A stretch of DNA of 64,000 bases from Oscheius dolichura (GCA_932521035.1 OW051497.1:12648001-12712000), one strand, 5' to 3'. Counted from the stretch's first letter, positions 47,846 through 60,713 are shown. The notes: generated by a model from the letters alone, not told the origin. A program made the numbers and translations.

Positions 47846-48501
47846 GATTATCCAGGAACGGATGAAGAATTGCGAAGAAGGCAGAGAAATAATGAAACGT
47901 AGAAATAAACGGTGTTTTAGACAATAGTATTCAATCACATTTGTATAAAGAAATAAATTAAAATGTAGGACGGCTTGAAAATTAGCAATAATAGCGGCTA
48001 AGGAAGACTTCTGACGGTTTTACTAAGCGTAGCTATGCGTTCCTCAGTAATTTGTTATTACTGCTCTCAGTCCGAGCATTTCTACTTTGAAATATCGATG
48101 CTTTCCATTCATGTCATATCATCTGCAAAAAAAAATACAAAAAATACAAAAAATACAAAAAATAAAAAAATACACCATGAATGCAAAAAGAACAAGCAAT
48201 GCAAAGATTCGGCAAGACAAGTCCAAGTGGTTTTAGGCCATGAATTCACCGATTCTGAATTGAAGCATTGTCGTTGGAGCGCACCGCCAATGCCGGGATT
48301 CTTTTTCAAATCACCGACTTTTTTTGTTCCAGTGGATGACATCACTGCATTGGTGAAACGCCGTATTTGCCTGTTCCTAATTTCCTTGCTTTGCTACCGT
48401 TTTATGCACACCACCATATTTATAACATTAATATAATATATACATTAATAATATATATATACATTAATATAATATATATTTATAACATTAATATAATATA
48501 T
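47846..48501 (+). repeat. 656-bp element, copy 5
   Basis: Offset 43354 bp from copy 1; open frame 48035-48436 has the same translation. Confidence 0.9.
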
Positions 48502-48536
48502 AAAAGAGGGTAGGAGGTCCGAATTTGCACTCATTC
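48499..48536 (+). promoter_or_regulatory. Candidate core promoter, copy 5
   Basis: TATAAAAG 48499-48506; TCATTC 48531-48536. Confidence 0.35.
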
Positions 48537-48625
48537 GAACCGCCTCATCGAGCTGAGTCTAAAAAACCAGCTCCGTCACAGGAGGACGCTTTTGCGCCAC
48601 GTTATGGCTCCTAGATCATAAACCA
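48502..48625. repeat. Short spacer after element copy 5
   Basis: About 124 bp with the GCGCC/CCG allele. Confidence 0.85.
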
Positions 48626-49378
48626 GGGTTTAAGCCAATACAAGTCTCTTGGGCAATTTGAACAGGCCAGTACGGAATAAAAGCCTAATGATTGGAGAAC
48701 GTTCGACCACTCTTCTTGTAGAGCTCGACGAGTAGAGTACGAATAATTCAAGATCGAATAGGGTTCGCTGAACAAATAGCGTTTTATAGCCCAAAAACTA
48801 TTATAGTCCAAAAATAGGGTTTAAGCCAATACAAATCTCTTGGGTAATTTGAACAGGCCAGTACGGAATAAAAGCCTAATGATTGGAGAACGTTCGACCA
48901 CTCTTCTTGTAGAGCGTGACGAGTAGAGTACGAATAATTTAAGATCGAATAGGGTTGTCTGACCGAATAGCGTTTGATAGCCCAAAAACTATTATAGTCC
49001 AAAAATAGGGTTTAAGCCAATACAAATCTCTTGGGCAATTTGAACAGGCCAGTACGCAATAAAAGCCTAATGATTGGAGAACGTTCGACCACTCTTCTTG
49101 TAGAGCTCGACGAGTAGAGTACGAATAATTTAAGATCGAATAGGGTTGTCTGACCGAATAGCGTTTGATAGCCCAAAAACTATTATAGTCCAAAAATAGG
49201 GTTTAAGCCAATACAAATCTCTTGGGCAATTTGAACAGGCCAGTACGCAATAAAAGCCTAACGATTTCAGAACGTTCGACCACTCTTCTTGTAGAGCTCG
49301 ACGAGTAGAGTACGAATAATCCAAGATCGAATAGGGTTCGCTGAATAAATAGCGTTTTATAGCCCAAAAACTATTATA
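48626..49378. repeat. Satellite array, 4 L monomers (last is L')
   Basis: Starts 48626, 48817, 49008 and 49199. The last combines GTACGCAATAAAAG with CGATTTCAG and enters a spacer through CGCTGAATAAATAG. Confidence 0.9.
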
Positions 49379-49540
49379 ATCCAGAAAAAGGTACAGTAAT
49401 ATGGGGCAGTTTTTGGAAAAGAGGGTAGGAGGTCCGAATTTGCACTCATTCGAACCGCCTCATCGAGCTGAGTCTAAAAAACCAGCTCCGTCACAGGAGG
49501 ACGCTTTTGCGCCACGTTATGGCTCCTAGATCATAAACCA
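49379..49540. repeat. Long spacer 15
   Basis: 162 bp, CCG/GCGCC type, the only type from here to the window end. Confidence 0.85.
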
Positions 49541-50342
49541 GGGTTTAAGCCAATACAAGTCTCTTGGGCAATTTGAACAGGCCAGTACGGAACAAAAGCC
49601 TAATGATTGGAGAACGTTCGACCACTCGTCTTGTAGAGCTCGACGAGTAGAGTACGAATAATTTAAGATCGAATAGGGTTGTCTGACCGAATAGCGTTTT
49701 ATAGCCCAAAAACTATTATAGTCCAAAAATAGGGTTTAAGCCAATACAAATCTCTTGGGTAATTTGAACAGGCCAGTACGGAATAAAAGCCTAATGATTG
49801 GAGAACGTTCGACCACTCTTCTTGTAGAGCGTGACGAGTAGAGTACGAATAATTTAAGATCGAATAGGGTTGTCTGACCGAATAGCGTTTGATAGCCCAA
49901 AAACTATTATAGTCCAAAAATAGGGTTTAAGCCAATACAAATCTCTTGGGCAATTTGAACAGGCCAGTACGCAATAAAAGCCTAATGATTGGAGAACGTT
50001 CGACCACTCTTCTTGTAGAGCTCGACGAGTAGAGTACGAATAATTTAAGATCGAATAGGGTTGTCTGACCGAATAGCGTTTGATAGCCCAAAAACTATTA
50101 TAGTCCAAAAATAGGGTTTAAGCCAATACAAATCTCTTGGGCAATTTGAACAGGCCAGTACGCAATAAAAGCCTAATGATTGGAGAACGTTCGACCACTC
50201 TTCTTGTAGAGCTCGACGAGTAGAGTACGAATAATTTAAGATCGAATAGGGTTGTCTGACCGAATATCGTTTGATAGCCCAAAAACTATTATAGTCCAAA
50301 AATAGGGTTTAAGCCAATACAAGTCTCTTGGGCAATTTGAAC
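49541..50342. repeat. Satellite array, 4 L monomers plus stub
   Basis: Starts 49541, 49732, 49923 and 50114; stub 50305-50342. The first has GGAACAAAAGCC, so its AATAAA is lost, plus CTCGTCTTG. This cassette recurs nearly unchanged at 51831, 55752, 59132 and 62512. Confidence 0.9.
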
Positions 50343-50998
50343 GATTATCCAGGAACGGATGAAGAATTGCGAAGAAGGCAGAGAAATAATGAAACGTAGA
50401 AATAAACGGTGTTTTAGACAATAGTATTCAATCACATTTGTATAAAGAAATAAATTAAAATGTAGGACGGCTTGAAAATTAGCAATAATAGCGGCTAAGG
50501 AAGACTTCTGACGGTTTTACTAAGCGTAGCTATGCGTTCCTCAGTAATTTGTTATTACTGCTCTCAGTCCGAGCATTTCTACTTTGAAATATCGATGCTT
50601 TCCATTCATGTCATATCATCTGCAAAAAAAAATACAAAAAATACAAAAAATACAAAAAATAAAAAAATACACCATGAATGCAAAAAGAACAAGCAATGCA
50701 AAGATTCGGCAAGACAAGTCCAAGTGGTTTTAGGCCATGAATTCACCGATTCTGAATTGAAGCATTGTCGTTGGAGCGCACCGCCAATGCCGGGATTCTT
50801 TTTCAAATCACCGACTTTTTTTGTTCCAGTGGATGACATCACTGCATTGGTGAAACGCCGTATTTGCCTGTTCCTAATTTCCTTGCTTTGCTACCGTTTT
50901 ATGCACACCACCATATTTATAACATTAATATAATATATACATTAATAATATATATATACATTAATATAATATATATTTATAACATTAATATAATATAT
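50343..50998 (+). repeat. 656-bp element, copy 6
   Basis: Offset 45851 bp from copy 1; open frame 50532-50933 has the same translation. Confidence 0.9.
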
Positions 50999-51033
50999 AA
51001 AAGAGGGTAGGAGGTCCGAATTTGCACTCATTC
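50996..51033 (+). promoter_or_regulatory. Candidate core promoter, copy 6
   Basis: TATAAAAG 50996-51003; TCATTC 51028-51033. Confidence 0.35.
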
Positions 51034-51122
51034 GAACCGCCTCATCGAGCTGAGTCTAAAAAACCAGCTCCGTCACAGGAGGACGCTTTTGCGCCACGTT
51101 ATGGCTCCTAGATCATAAACCA
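50999..51122. repeat. Short spacer after element copy 6
   Basis: About 124 bp with the GCGCC/CCG allele. Confidence 0.85.
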
Positions 51123-51668
51123 GGGTTTAAGCCAATACAAGTCTCTTGGGCAATTTGAACAGGCCAGTACGGAATAAAAGCCTAACGATTTCAGAACGTT
51201 CGACCACTCTTCTTGTAGAGCTCGACGAGTAGAGTACGAATAATTCAAGATCGAATAGGGTTCGCTGAACAAATAGCGTTTTATAGCCCAAAAACTATTA
51301 TAGTCCAAAAATAGGGTCTCTTGGGCAATTTGAACAGACCAGTACGGAATAAAAGCCTAACGATTTCAGAACGTTCGACCACTCTTCTTGTAGAGCTCGA
51401 CGAGTAGAGTACGAATAATTCAAGATCGAATAGGGTTCGCTGACCGAATAGCGTTTGATAGCCCAAAAACTATTATAGTCCAAAAATAGGGTTTAAGCCA
51501 ATACAAATCTCTTGGGCAATTTGAACAGGCCAGTACGCAATAAAAGCCTAACGATTTCAGAACGTTCGACCACTCTTCTTGTAGAGCTCGACGAGTAGAG
51601 TACGAATAATCCAAGATCGAATAGGGTTCGCTGAATAAATAGCGTTTTATAGCCCAAAAACTATTATA
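51123..51668. repeat. Satellite array, 3 monomers with a recombinant S
   Basis: Starts 51123 L, 51314 S and 51489 L'. The S monomer has GGTTCGCTGACCGAATAG, which joins the left half of one haplotype (CGCTGAACAAAT) to the right half of the other (GTCTGACCGAAT). This combination is seen nowhere else in the window. Confidence 0.9.
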
Positions 51669-51830
51669 ATCCAGAAAAAGGTACAGTAATATGGGGCAGT
51701 TTTTGGAAAAGAGGGTAGGAGGTCCGAATTTGCACTCATTCGAACCGCCTCATCGAGCTGAGTCTAAAAAACCAGCTCCGTCACAGGAGGACGCTTTTGC
51801 GCCACGTTATGGCTCCTAGATCATAAACCA
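51669..51830. repeat. Long spacer 16
   Basis: 162 bp, CCG/GCGCC type. Confidence 0.85.
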
Positions 51831-52632
51831 GGGTTTAAGCCAATACAAGTCTCTTGGGCAATTTGAACAGGCCAGTACGGAACAAAAGCCTAATGATTGG
51901 AGAACGTTCGACCACTCGTCTTGTAGAGCTCGACGAGTAGAGTACGAATAATTTAAGATCGAATAGGGTTGTCTGACCGAATAGCGTTTTATAGCCCAAA
52001 AACTATTATAGTCCAAAAATAGGGTTTAAGCCAATACAAATCTCTTGGGTAATTTGAACAGGCCAGTACGGAATAAAAGCCTAATGATTGGAGAACGTTC
52101 GACCACTCTTCTTGTAGAGCGTGACGAGTAGAGTACGAATAATTTAAGATCGAATAGGGTTGTCTGACCGAATAGCGTTTGATAGCCCAAAAACTATTAT
52201 AGTCCAAAAATAGGGTTTAAGCCAATACAAATCTCTTGGGCAATTTGAACAGGCCAGTACGCAATAAAAGCCTAATGATTGGAGAACGTTCGACCACTCT
52301 TCTTGTAGAGCTCGACGAGTAGAGTACGAATAATTTAAGATCGAATAGGGTTGTCTGACCGAATAGCGTTTGATAGCCCAAAAACTATTATAGTCCAAAA
52401 ATAGGGTTTAAGCCAATACAAATCTCTTGGGCAATTTGAACAGGCCAGTACGCAATAAAAGCCTAATGATTGGAGAACGTTCGACCACTCTTCTTGTAGA
52501 GCTCGACGAGTAGAGTACGAATAATTTAAGATCGAATAGGGTTGTCTGACCGAATATCGTTTGATAGCCCAAAAACTATTATAGTCCAAAAATAGGGTTT
52601 AAGCCAATACAAGTCTCTTGGGCAATTTGAAC
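51831..52632. repeat. Satellite array, 4 L monomers plus stub
   Basis: Starts 51831, 52022, 52213 and 52404; stub 52595-52632. It repeats 49541-50342 at an offset of 2290 bp. Confidence 0.9.
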
Positions 52633-53288
52633 GATTATCCAGGAACGGATGAAGAATTGCGAAGAAGGCAGAGAAATAATGAAACGTAGAAATAAACGGT
52701 GTTTTAGACAATAGTATTCAATCACATTTGTATAAAGAAATAAATTAAAATGTAGGACGGCTTGAAAATTAGCAATAATAGCGGCTAAGGAAGACTTCTG
52801 ACGGTTTTACTAAGCGTAGCTATGCGTTCCTCAGTAATTTGTTATTACTGCTCTCAGTCCGAGCATTTCTACTTTGAAATATCGATGCTTTCCATTCATG
52901 TCATATCATCTGCAAAAAAAAATACAAAAAATACAAAAAATACAAAAAATAAAAAAATACACCATGAATGCAAAAAGAACAAGCAATGCAAAGATTCGGC
53001 AAGACAAGTCCAAGTGGTTTTAGGCCATGAATTCACCGATTCTGAATTGAAGCATTGTCGTTGGAGCGCACCGCCAATGCCGGGATTCTTTTTCAAATCA
53101 CCGACTTTTTTTGTTCCAGTGGATGACATCACTGCATTGGTGAAACGCCGTATTTGCCTGTTCCTAATTTCCTTGCTTTGCTACCGTTTTATGCACACCA
53201 CCATATTTATAACATTAATATAATATATACATTAATAATATATATATACATTAATATAATATATATTTATAACATTAATATAATATAT
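52633..53288 (+). repeat. 656-bp element, copy 7
   Basis: Offset 48141 bp from copy 1; open frame 52822-53223 has the same translation. Confidence 0.9.
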
Positions 53289-53323
53289 AAAAGAGGGTAG
53301 GAGGTCCGAATTTGCACTCATTC
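53286..53323 (+). promoter_or_regulatory. Candidate core promoter, copy 7
   Basis: TATAAAAG 53286-53293; TCATTC 53318-53323. Confidence 0.35.
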
Positions 53324-53412
53324 GAACCGCCTCATCGAGCTGAGTCTAAAAAACCAGCTCCGTCACAGGAGGACGCTTTTGCGCCACGTTATGGCTCCTA
53401 GATCATAAACCA
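53289..53412. repeat. Short spacer after element copy 7
   Basis: About 124 bp; left end of the 3921-bp major unit 53289-57209. Confidence 0.85.
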
Positions 53413-54133
53413 GGGTTTAAGCCAATACAAGTCTCTTGGGCAATTTGAACAGGCCAGTACGGAATAAAAGCCTAACGATTTCAGAACGTTCGACCACTCT
53501 TCTTGTAGAGCTCGACGAGTAGAGTACGAATAATTCAAGATCGAATAGGGTTCGCTGAACAAATAGCGTTTTATAGCCCAAAAACTATTATAGTCCAAAA
53601 ATAGGGTCTCTTGGGCAATTTGAACAGACCAGTACGGAATAAAAGCCTAACGATTTCAGAACGTTCGACCACTCTTCTTGTAGAGCTCGACGAGTAGAGT
53701 ACGAATAATTCAAGATCGAATAGGGTTCGCTGAACAAATAGCGTTTTATAGCCCAAAAACTATTATAGTCCAAAAATAGGGTCTCTTGGGCAATTTGAAC
53801 AGACCAGTACGGAATAAAAGCCTAACGATTTCAGAACGTTCGACCACTCTTCTTGTAGAGCTCGACGAGTAGAGTACGAATAATTCAAGATCGAATAGGG
53901 TTGTCTGACCGAATAGCGTTTTATAGCCCAAAAACTATTATAGTCCAAAAATAGGGTTTAAGCCAATACAAATCTCTTGGGCAATTTGAACAGGCCAGTA
54001 CGGAATAAAAGCCTAACGATTTCAGAACGTTCGACCACTCTTCTTGTAGAGCTCGACGAGTAGAGTACGAATAATCCAAGATCGAATAGGGTTCGCTGAA
54101 TAAATAGCGTTTTATAGCCCAAAAACTATTATA
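53413..54133. repeat. Satellite array, 4 monomers (L-S-S-L')
   Basis: Starts 53413, 53604, 53779 and 53954. It recurs as 57334-58054 and 60714-61434. Confidence 0.9.
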
Positions 54134-54295
54134 ATCCAGAAAAAGGTACAGTAATATGGGGCAGTTTTTGGAAAAGAGGGTAGGAGGTCCGAATTTGCAC
54201 TCATTCGAACCGCCTCATCGAGCTGAGTCTAAAAAACCAGCTCCGTCACAGGAGGACGCTTTTGCGCCACGTTATGGCTCCTAGATCATAAACCA
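54134..54295. repeat. Long spacer 17
   Basis: 162 bp, CCG/GCGCC type. Confidence 0.85.
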
Positions 54296-55589
54296 GGGTT
54301 TAAGCCAATACAAGTCTCTTGGGCAATTTGAACAGGCCAGTACGGAACAAAAGCCTAATGATTGGAGAACGTTCGACCACTCGTCTTGTAGAGCTCGACG
54401 AGTAGAGTACGAATAATTTAAGATCGAATAGGGTTGTCTGACCGAATAGCGTTTTATAGCCCAAAAACTATTATAGTCCAAAAATAGGGTTTAAGCCAAT
54501 ACAAATCTCTTGGGTAATTTGAACAGGCCAGTACGGAATAAAAGCCTAATGATTGGAGAACGTTCGACCACTCTTCTTGTAGAGCGTGACGAGTAGAGTA
54601 CGAATAATTTAAGATCGAATAGGGTTGTCTGACCGAATAGCGTTTGATAGCCCAAAAACTATTATAGTCCAAAAATAGGGTTTAAGCCAATACAAATCTC
54701 TTGGGCAATTTGAACAGGCCAGTACGCAATAAAAGCCTAATGATTGGAGAACGTTCGACCACTCTTCTTGTAGAGCTCGACGAGTAGAGTACGAATAATT
54801 TAAGATCGAATAGGGTTGTCTGACCGAATAGCGTTTGATAGCCCAAAAACTATTATAGTCCAAAAATAGGGTTTAAGCCAATACAAATCTCTTGGGCAAT
54901 TTGAACAGGCCAGTACGGAATAAAAGCCTAACGATTTCAGAACGTTCGACCACTCTTCTTGTAGAGCTCGACGAGTAGAGTACGAATAATTCAAGATCGA
55001 ATAGGGTTCGCTGAACAAATAGCGTTTTATAGCCCAAAAACTATTATAGTCCAAAAATAGGGTCTCTTGGGCAATTTGAACAGACCAGTACGGAATAAAA
55101 GCCTAACGATTTCAGAACGTTCGACCACTCTTCTTGTAGAGCTCGACGAGTAGAGTACGAATAATTCAAGATCGAATAGGGTTCGCTGAACAAATAGCGT
55201 TTTATAGCCCAAAAACTATTATAGTCCAAAAATAGGGTCTCTTGGGCAATTTGAACAGACCAGTACGGAATAAAAGCCTAACGATTTCAGAACGTTCGAC
55301 CACTCTTCTTGTAGAGCTCGACGAGTAGAGTACGAATAATTCAAGATCGAATAGGGTTGTCTGACCGAATAGCGTTTTATAGCCCAAAAACTATTATAGT
55401 CCAAAAATAGGGTTTAAGCCAATACAAATCTCTTGGGCAATTTGAACAGGCCAGTACGGAATAAAAGCCTAACGATTTCAGAACGTTCGACCACTCTTCT
55501 TGTAGAGCTCGACGAGTAGAGTACGAATAATCCAAGATCGAATAGGGTTCGCTGAATAAATAGCGTTTTATAGCCCAAAAACTATTATA
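54296..55589. repeat. Satellite array, 7 monomers (L-L-L-L-S-S-L')
   Basis: Starts 54296, 54487, 54678, 54869, 55060 (S), 55235 (S) and 55410. Compared with 58217-58969 it has one extra L-S-S module of 541 bp. That is exactly the length difference between the 3921-bp and 3380-bp major units. Confidence 0.9.
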
Positions 55590-55751
55590 ATCCAGAAAAA
55601 GGTACAGTAATATGGGGCAGTTTTTGGAAAAGAGGGTAGGAGGTCCGAATTTGCACTCATTCGAACCGCCTCATCGAGCTGAGTCTAAAAAACCAGCTCC
55701 GTCACAGGAGGACGCTTTTGCGCCACGTTATGGCTCCTAGATCATAAACCA
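55590..55751. repeat. Long spacer 18
   Basis: 162 bp, CCG/GCGCC type. Confidence 0.85.
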
Positions 55752-56553
55752 GGGTTTAAGCCAATACAAGTCTCTTGGGCAATTTGAACAGGCCAGTACG
55801 GAACAAAAGCCTAATGATTGGAGAACGTTCGACCACTCGTCTTGTAGAGCTCGACGAGTAGAGTACGAATAATTTAAGATCGAATAGGGTTGTCTGACCG
55901 AATAGCGTTTTATAGCCCAAAAACTATTATAGTCCAAAAATAGGGTTTAAGCCAATACAAATCTCTTGGGTAATTTGAACAGGCCAGTACGGAATAAAAG
56001 CCTAATGATTGGAGAACGTTCGACCACTCTTCTTGTAGAGCGTGACGAGTAGAGTACGAATAATTTAAGATCGAATAGGGTTGTCTGACCGAATAGCGTT
56101 TGATAGCCCAAAAACTATTATAGTCCAAAAATAGGGTTTAAGCCAATACAAATCTCTTGGGCAATTTGAACAGGCCAGTACGCAATAAAAGCCTAATGAT
56201 TGGAGAACGTTCGACCACTCTTCTTGTAGAGCTCGACGAGTAGAGTACGAATAATTTAAGATCGAATAGGGTTGTCTGACCGAATAGCGTTTGATAGCCC
56301 AAAAACTATTATAGTCCAAAAATAGGGTTTAAGCCAATACAAATCTCTTGGGCAATTTGAACAGGCCAGTACGCAATAAAAGCCTAATGATTGGAGAACG
56401 TTCGACCACTCTTCTTGTAGAGCTCGACGAGTAGAGTACGAATAATTTAAGATCGAATAGGGTTGTCTGACCGAATATCGTTTGATAGCCCAAAAACTAT
56501 TATAGTCCAAAAATAGGGTTTAAGCCAATACAAGTCTCTTGGGCAATTTGAAC
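55752..56553. repeat. Satellite array, 4 L monomers plus stub
   Basis: Starts 55752, 55943, 56134 and 56325; stub 56516-56553. The last full monomer has the TATCGTTTGATAG variant. Confidence 0.9.
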
Positions 56554-57209
56554 GATTATCCAGGAACGGATGAAGAATTGCGAAGAAGGCAGAGAAATAA
56601 TGAAACGTAGAAATAAACGGTGTTTTAGACAATAGTATTCAATCACATTTGTATAAAGAAATAAATTAAAATGTAGGACGGCTTGAAAATTAGCAATAAT
56701 AGCGGCTAAGGAAGACTTCTGACGGTTTTACTAAGCGTAGCTATGCGTTCCTCAGTAATTTGTTATTACTGCTCTCAGTCCGAGCATTTCTACTTTGAAA
56801 TATCGATGCTTTCCATTCATGTCATATCATCTGCAAAAAAAAATACAAAAAATACAAAAAATACAAAAAATAAAAAAATACACCATGAATGCAAAAAGAA
56901 CAAGCAATGCAAAGATTCGGCAAGACAAGTCCAAGTGGTTTTAGGCCATGAATTCACCGATTCTGAATTGAAGCATTGTCGTTGGAGCGCACCGCCAATG
57001 CCGGGATTCTTTTTCAAATCACCGACTTTTTTTGTTCCAGTGGATGACATCACTGCATTGGTGAAACGCCGTATTTGCCTGTTCCTAATTTCCTTGCTTT
57101 GCTACCGTTTTATGCACACCACCATATTTATAACATTAATATAATATATACATTAATAATATATATATACATTAATATAATATATATTTATAACATTAAT
57201 ATAATATAT
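56554..57209 (+). repeat. 656-bp element, copy 8
   Basis: Offset 52062 bp from copy 1; open frame 56743-57144 has the same translation. Confidence 0.9.
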
Positions 57210-57244
57210 AAAAGAGGGTAGGAGGTCCGAATTTGCACTCATTC
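57207..57244 (+). promoter_or_regulatory. Candidate core promoter, copy 8
   Basis: TATAAAAG 57207-57214; TCATTC 57239-57244. Confidence 0.35.
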
Positions 57245-57333
57245 GAACCGCCTCATCGAGCTGAGTCTAAAAAACCAGCTCCGTCACAGGAGGACGCTTT
57301 TGCGCCACGTTATGGCTCCTAGATCATAAACCA
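57210..57333. repeat. Short spacer after element copy 8
   Basis: About 124 bp; left end of the first 3380-bp major unit, 57210-60589. Confidence 0.85.
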
Positions 57334-58054
57334 GGGTTTAAGCCAATACAAGTCTCTTGGGCAATTTGAACAGGCCAGTACGGAATAAAAGCCTAACGAT
57401 TTCAGAACGTTCGACCACTCTTCTTGTAGAGCTCGACGAGTAGAGTACGAATAATTCAAGATCGAATAGGGTTCGCTGAACAAATAGCGTTTTATAGCCC
57501 AAAAACTATTATAGTCCAAAAATAGGGTCTCTTGGGCAATTTGAACAGACCAGTACGGAATAAAAGCCTAACGATTTCAGAACGTTCGACCACTCTTCTT
57601 GTAGAGCTCGACGAGTAGAGTACGAATAATTCAAGATCGAATAGGGTTCGCTGAACAAATAGCGTTTTATAGCCCAAAAACTATTATAGTCCAAAAATAG
57701 GGTCTCTTGGGCAATTTGAACAGACCAGTACGGAATAAAAGCCTAACGATTTCAGAACGTTCGACCACTCTTCTTGTAGAGCTCGACGAGTAGAGTACGA
57801 ATAATTCAAGATCGAATAGGGTTGTCTGACCGAATAGCGTTTTATAGCCCAAAAACTATTATAGTCCAAAAATAGGGTTTAAGCCAATACAAATCTCTTG
57901 GGCAATTTGAACAGGCCAGTACGGAATAAAAGCCTAACGATTTCAGAACGTTCGACCACTCTTCTTGTAGAGCTCGACGAGTAGAGTACGAATAATCCAA
58001 GATCGAATAGGGTTCGCTGAATAAATAGCGTTTTATAGCCCAAAAACTATTATA
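57334..58054. repeat. Satellite array, 4 monomers (L-S-S-L')
   Basis: Starts 57334, 57525, 57700 and 57875. Confidence 0.9.
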
Positions 58055-58216
58055 ATCCAGAAAAAGGTACAGTAATATGGGGCAGTTTTTGGAAAAGAGG
58101 GTAGGAGGTCCGAATTTGCACTCATTCGAACCGCCTCATCGAGCTGAGTCTAAAAAACCAGCTCCGTCACAGGAGGACGCTTTTGCGCCACGTTATGGCT
58201 CCTAGATCATAAACCA
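58055..58216. repeat. Long spacer 19
   Basis: 162 bp, CCG/GCGCC type. Confidence 0.85.
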
Positions 58217-58969
58217 GGGTTTAAGCCAATACAAGTCTCTTGGGCAATTTGAACAGGCCAGTACGGAACAAAAGCCTAATGATTGGAGAACGTTCGACCA
58301 CTCGTCTTGTAGAGCTCGACGAGTAGAGTACGAATAATTTAAGATCGAATAGGGTTGTCTGACCGAATAGCGTTTTATAGCCCAAAAACTATTATAGTCC
58401 AAAAATAGGGTTTAAGCCAATACAAATCTCTTGGGTAATTTGAACAGGCCAGTACGGAATAAAAGCCTAATGATTGGAGAACGTTCGACCACTCTTCTTG
58501 TAGAGCGTGACGAGTAGAGTACGAATAATTTAAGATCGAATAGGGTTGTCTGACCGAATAGCGTTTGATAGCCCAAAAACTATTATAGTCCAAAAATAGG
58601 GTTTAAGCCAATACAAATCTCTTGGGCAATTTGAACAGGCCAGTACGCAATAAAAGCCTAATGATTGGAGAACGTTCGACCACTCTTCTTGTAGAGCTCG
58701 ACGAGTAGAGTACGAATAATTTAAGATCGAATAGGGTTGTCTGACCGAATAGCGTTTGATAGCCCAAAAACTATTATAGTCCAAAAATAGGGTTTAAGCC
58801 AATACAAATCTCTTGGGCAATTTGAACAGGCCAGTACGCAATAAAAGCCTAACGATTTCAGAACGTTCGACCACTCTTCTTGTAGAGCTCGACGAGTAGA
58901 GTACGAATAATCCAAGATCGAATAGGGTTCGCTGAATAAATAGCGTTTTATAGCCCAAAAACTATTATA
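58217..58969. repeat. Satellite array, 4 L monomers (last is L')
   Basis: Starts 58217, 58408, 58599 and 58790. The first has the GGAACAAAAGCC variant that removes its AATAAA. Confidence 0.9.
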
Positions 58970-59131
58970 ATCCAGAAAAAGGTACAGTAATATGGGGCAG
59001 TTTTTGGAAAAGAGGGTAGGAGGTCCGAATTTGCACTCATTCGAACCGCCTCATCGAGCTGAGTCTAAAAAACCAGCTCCGTCACAGGAGGACGCTTTTG
59101 CGCCACGTTATGGCTCCTAGATCATAAACCA
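58970..59131. repeat. Long spacer 20
   Basis: 162 bp, CCG/GCGCC type. Confidence 0.85.
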
Positions 59132-59933
59132 GGGTTTAAGCCAATACAAGTCTCTTGGGCAATTTGAACAGGCCAGTACGGAACAAAAGCCTAATGATTG
59201 GAGAACGTTCGACCACTCGTCTTGTAGAGCTCGACGAGTAGAGTACGAATAATTTAAGATCGAATAGGGTTGTCTGACCGAATAGCGTTTTATAGCCCAA
59301 AAACTATTATAGTCCAAAAATAGGGTTTAAGCCAATACAAATCTCTTGGGTAATTTGAACAGGCCAGTACGGAATAAAAGCCTAATGATTGGAGAACGTT
59401 CGACCACTCTTCTTGTAGAGCGTGACGAGTAGAGTACGAATAATTTAAGATCGAATAGGGTTGTCTGACCGAATAGCGTTTGATAGCCCAAAAACTATTA
59501 TAGTCCAAAAATAGGGTTTAAGCCAATACAAATCTCTTGGGCAATTTGAACAGGCCAGTACGCAATAAAAGCCTAATGATTGGAGAACGTTCGACCACTC
59601 TTCTTGTAGAGCTCGACGAGTAGAGTACGAATAATTTAAGATCGAATAGGGTTGTCTGACCGAATAGCGTTTGATAGCCCAAAAACTATTATAGTCCAAA
59701 AATAGGGTTTAAGCCAATACAAATCTCTTGGGCAATTTGAACAGGCCAGTACGCAATAAAAGCCTAATGATTGGAGAACGTTCGACCACTCTTCTTGTAG
59801 AGCTCGACGAGTAGAGTACGAATAATTTAAGATCGAATAGGGTTGTCTGACCGAATATCGTTTGATAGCCCAAAAACTATTATAGTCCAAAAATAGGGTT
59901 TAAGCCAATACAAGTCTCTTGGGCAATTTGAAC
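59132..59933. repeat. Satellite array, 4 L monomers plus stub
   Basis: Starts 59132, 59323, 59514 and 59705; stub 59896-59933. Repeats 55752-56553 at an offset of 3380 bp. Confidence 0.9.
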
Positions 59934-60589
59934 GATTATCCAGGAACGGATGAAGAATTGCGAAGAAGGCAGAGAAATAATGAAACGTAGAAATAAACGG
60001 TGTTTTAGACAATAGTATTCAATCACATTTGTATAAAGAAATAAATTAAAATGTAGGACGGCTTGAAAATTAGCAATAATAGCGGCTAAGGAAGACTTCT
60101 GACGGTTTTACTAAGCGTAGCTATGCGTTCCTCAGTAATTTGTTATTACTGCTCTCAGTCCGAGCATTTCTACTTTGAAATATCGATGCTTTCCATTCAT
60201 GTCATATCATCTGCAAAAAAAAATACAAAAAATACAAAAAATACAAAAAATAAAAAAATACACCATGAATGCAAAAAGAACAAGCAATGCAAAGATTCGG
60301 CAAGACAAGTCCAAGTGGTTTTAGGCCATGAATTCACCGATTCTGAATTGAAGCATTGTCGTTGGAGCGCACCGCCAATGCCGGGATTCTTTTTCAAATC
60401 ACCGACTTTTTTTGTTCCAGTGGATGACATCACTGCATTGGTGAAACGCCGTATTTGCCTGTTCCTAATTTCCTTGCTTTGCTACCGTTTTATGCACACC
60501 ACCATATTTATAACATTAATATAATATATACATTAATAATATATATATACATTAATATAATATATATTTATAACATTAATATAATATAT
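59934..60589 (+). repeat. 656-bp element, copy 9
   Basis: Offset 55442 bp from copy 1; open frame 60123-60524 has the same translation. Confidence 0.9.
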
Positions 60590-60624
60590 AAAAGAGGGTA
60601 GGAGGTCCGAATTTGCACTCATTC
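60587..60624 (+). promoter_or_regulatory. Candidate core promoter, copy 9
   Basis: TATAAAAG 60587-60594; TCATTC 60619-60624. Confidence 0.35.
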
Positions 60625-60713
60625 GAACCGCCTCATCGAGCTGAGTCTAAAAAACCAGCTCCGTCACAGGAGGACGCTTTTGCGCCACGTTATGGCTCCT
60701 AGATCATAAACCA
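60590..60713. repeat. Short spacer after element copy 9
   Basis: About 124 bp; left end of the second 3380-bp major unit, 60590-63969. Confidence 0.85.
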
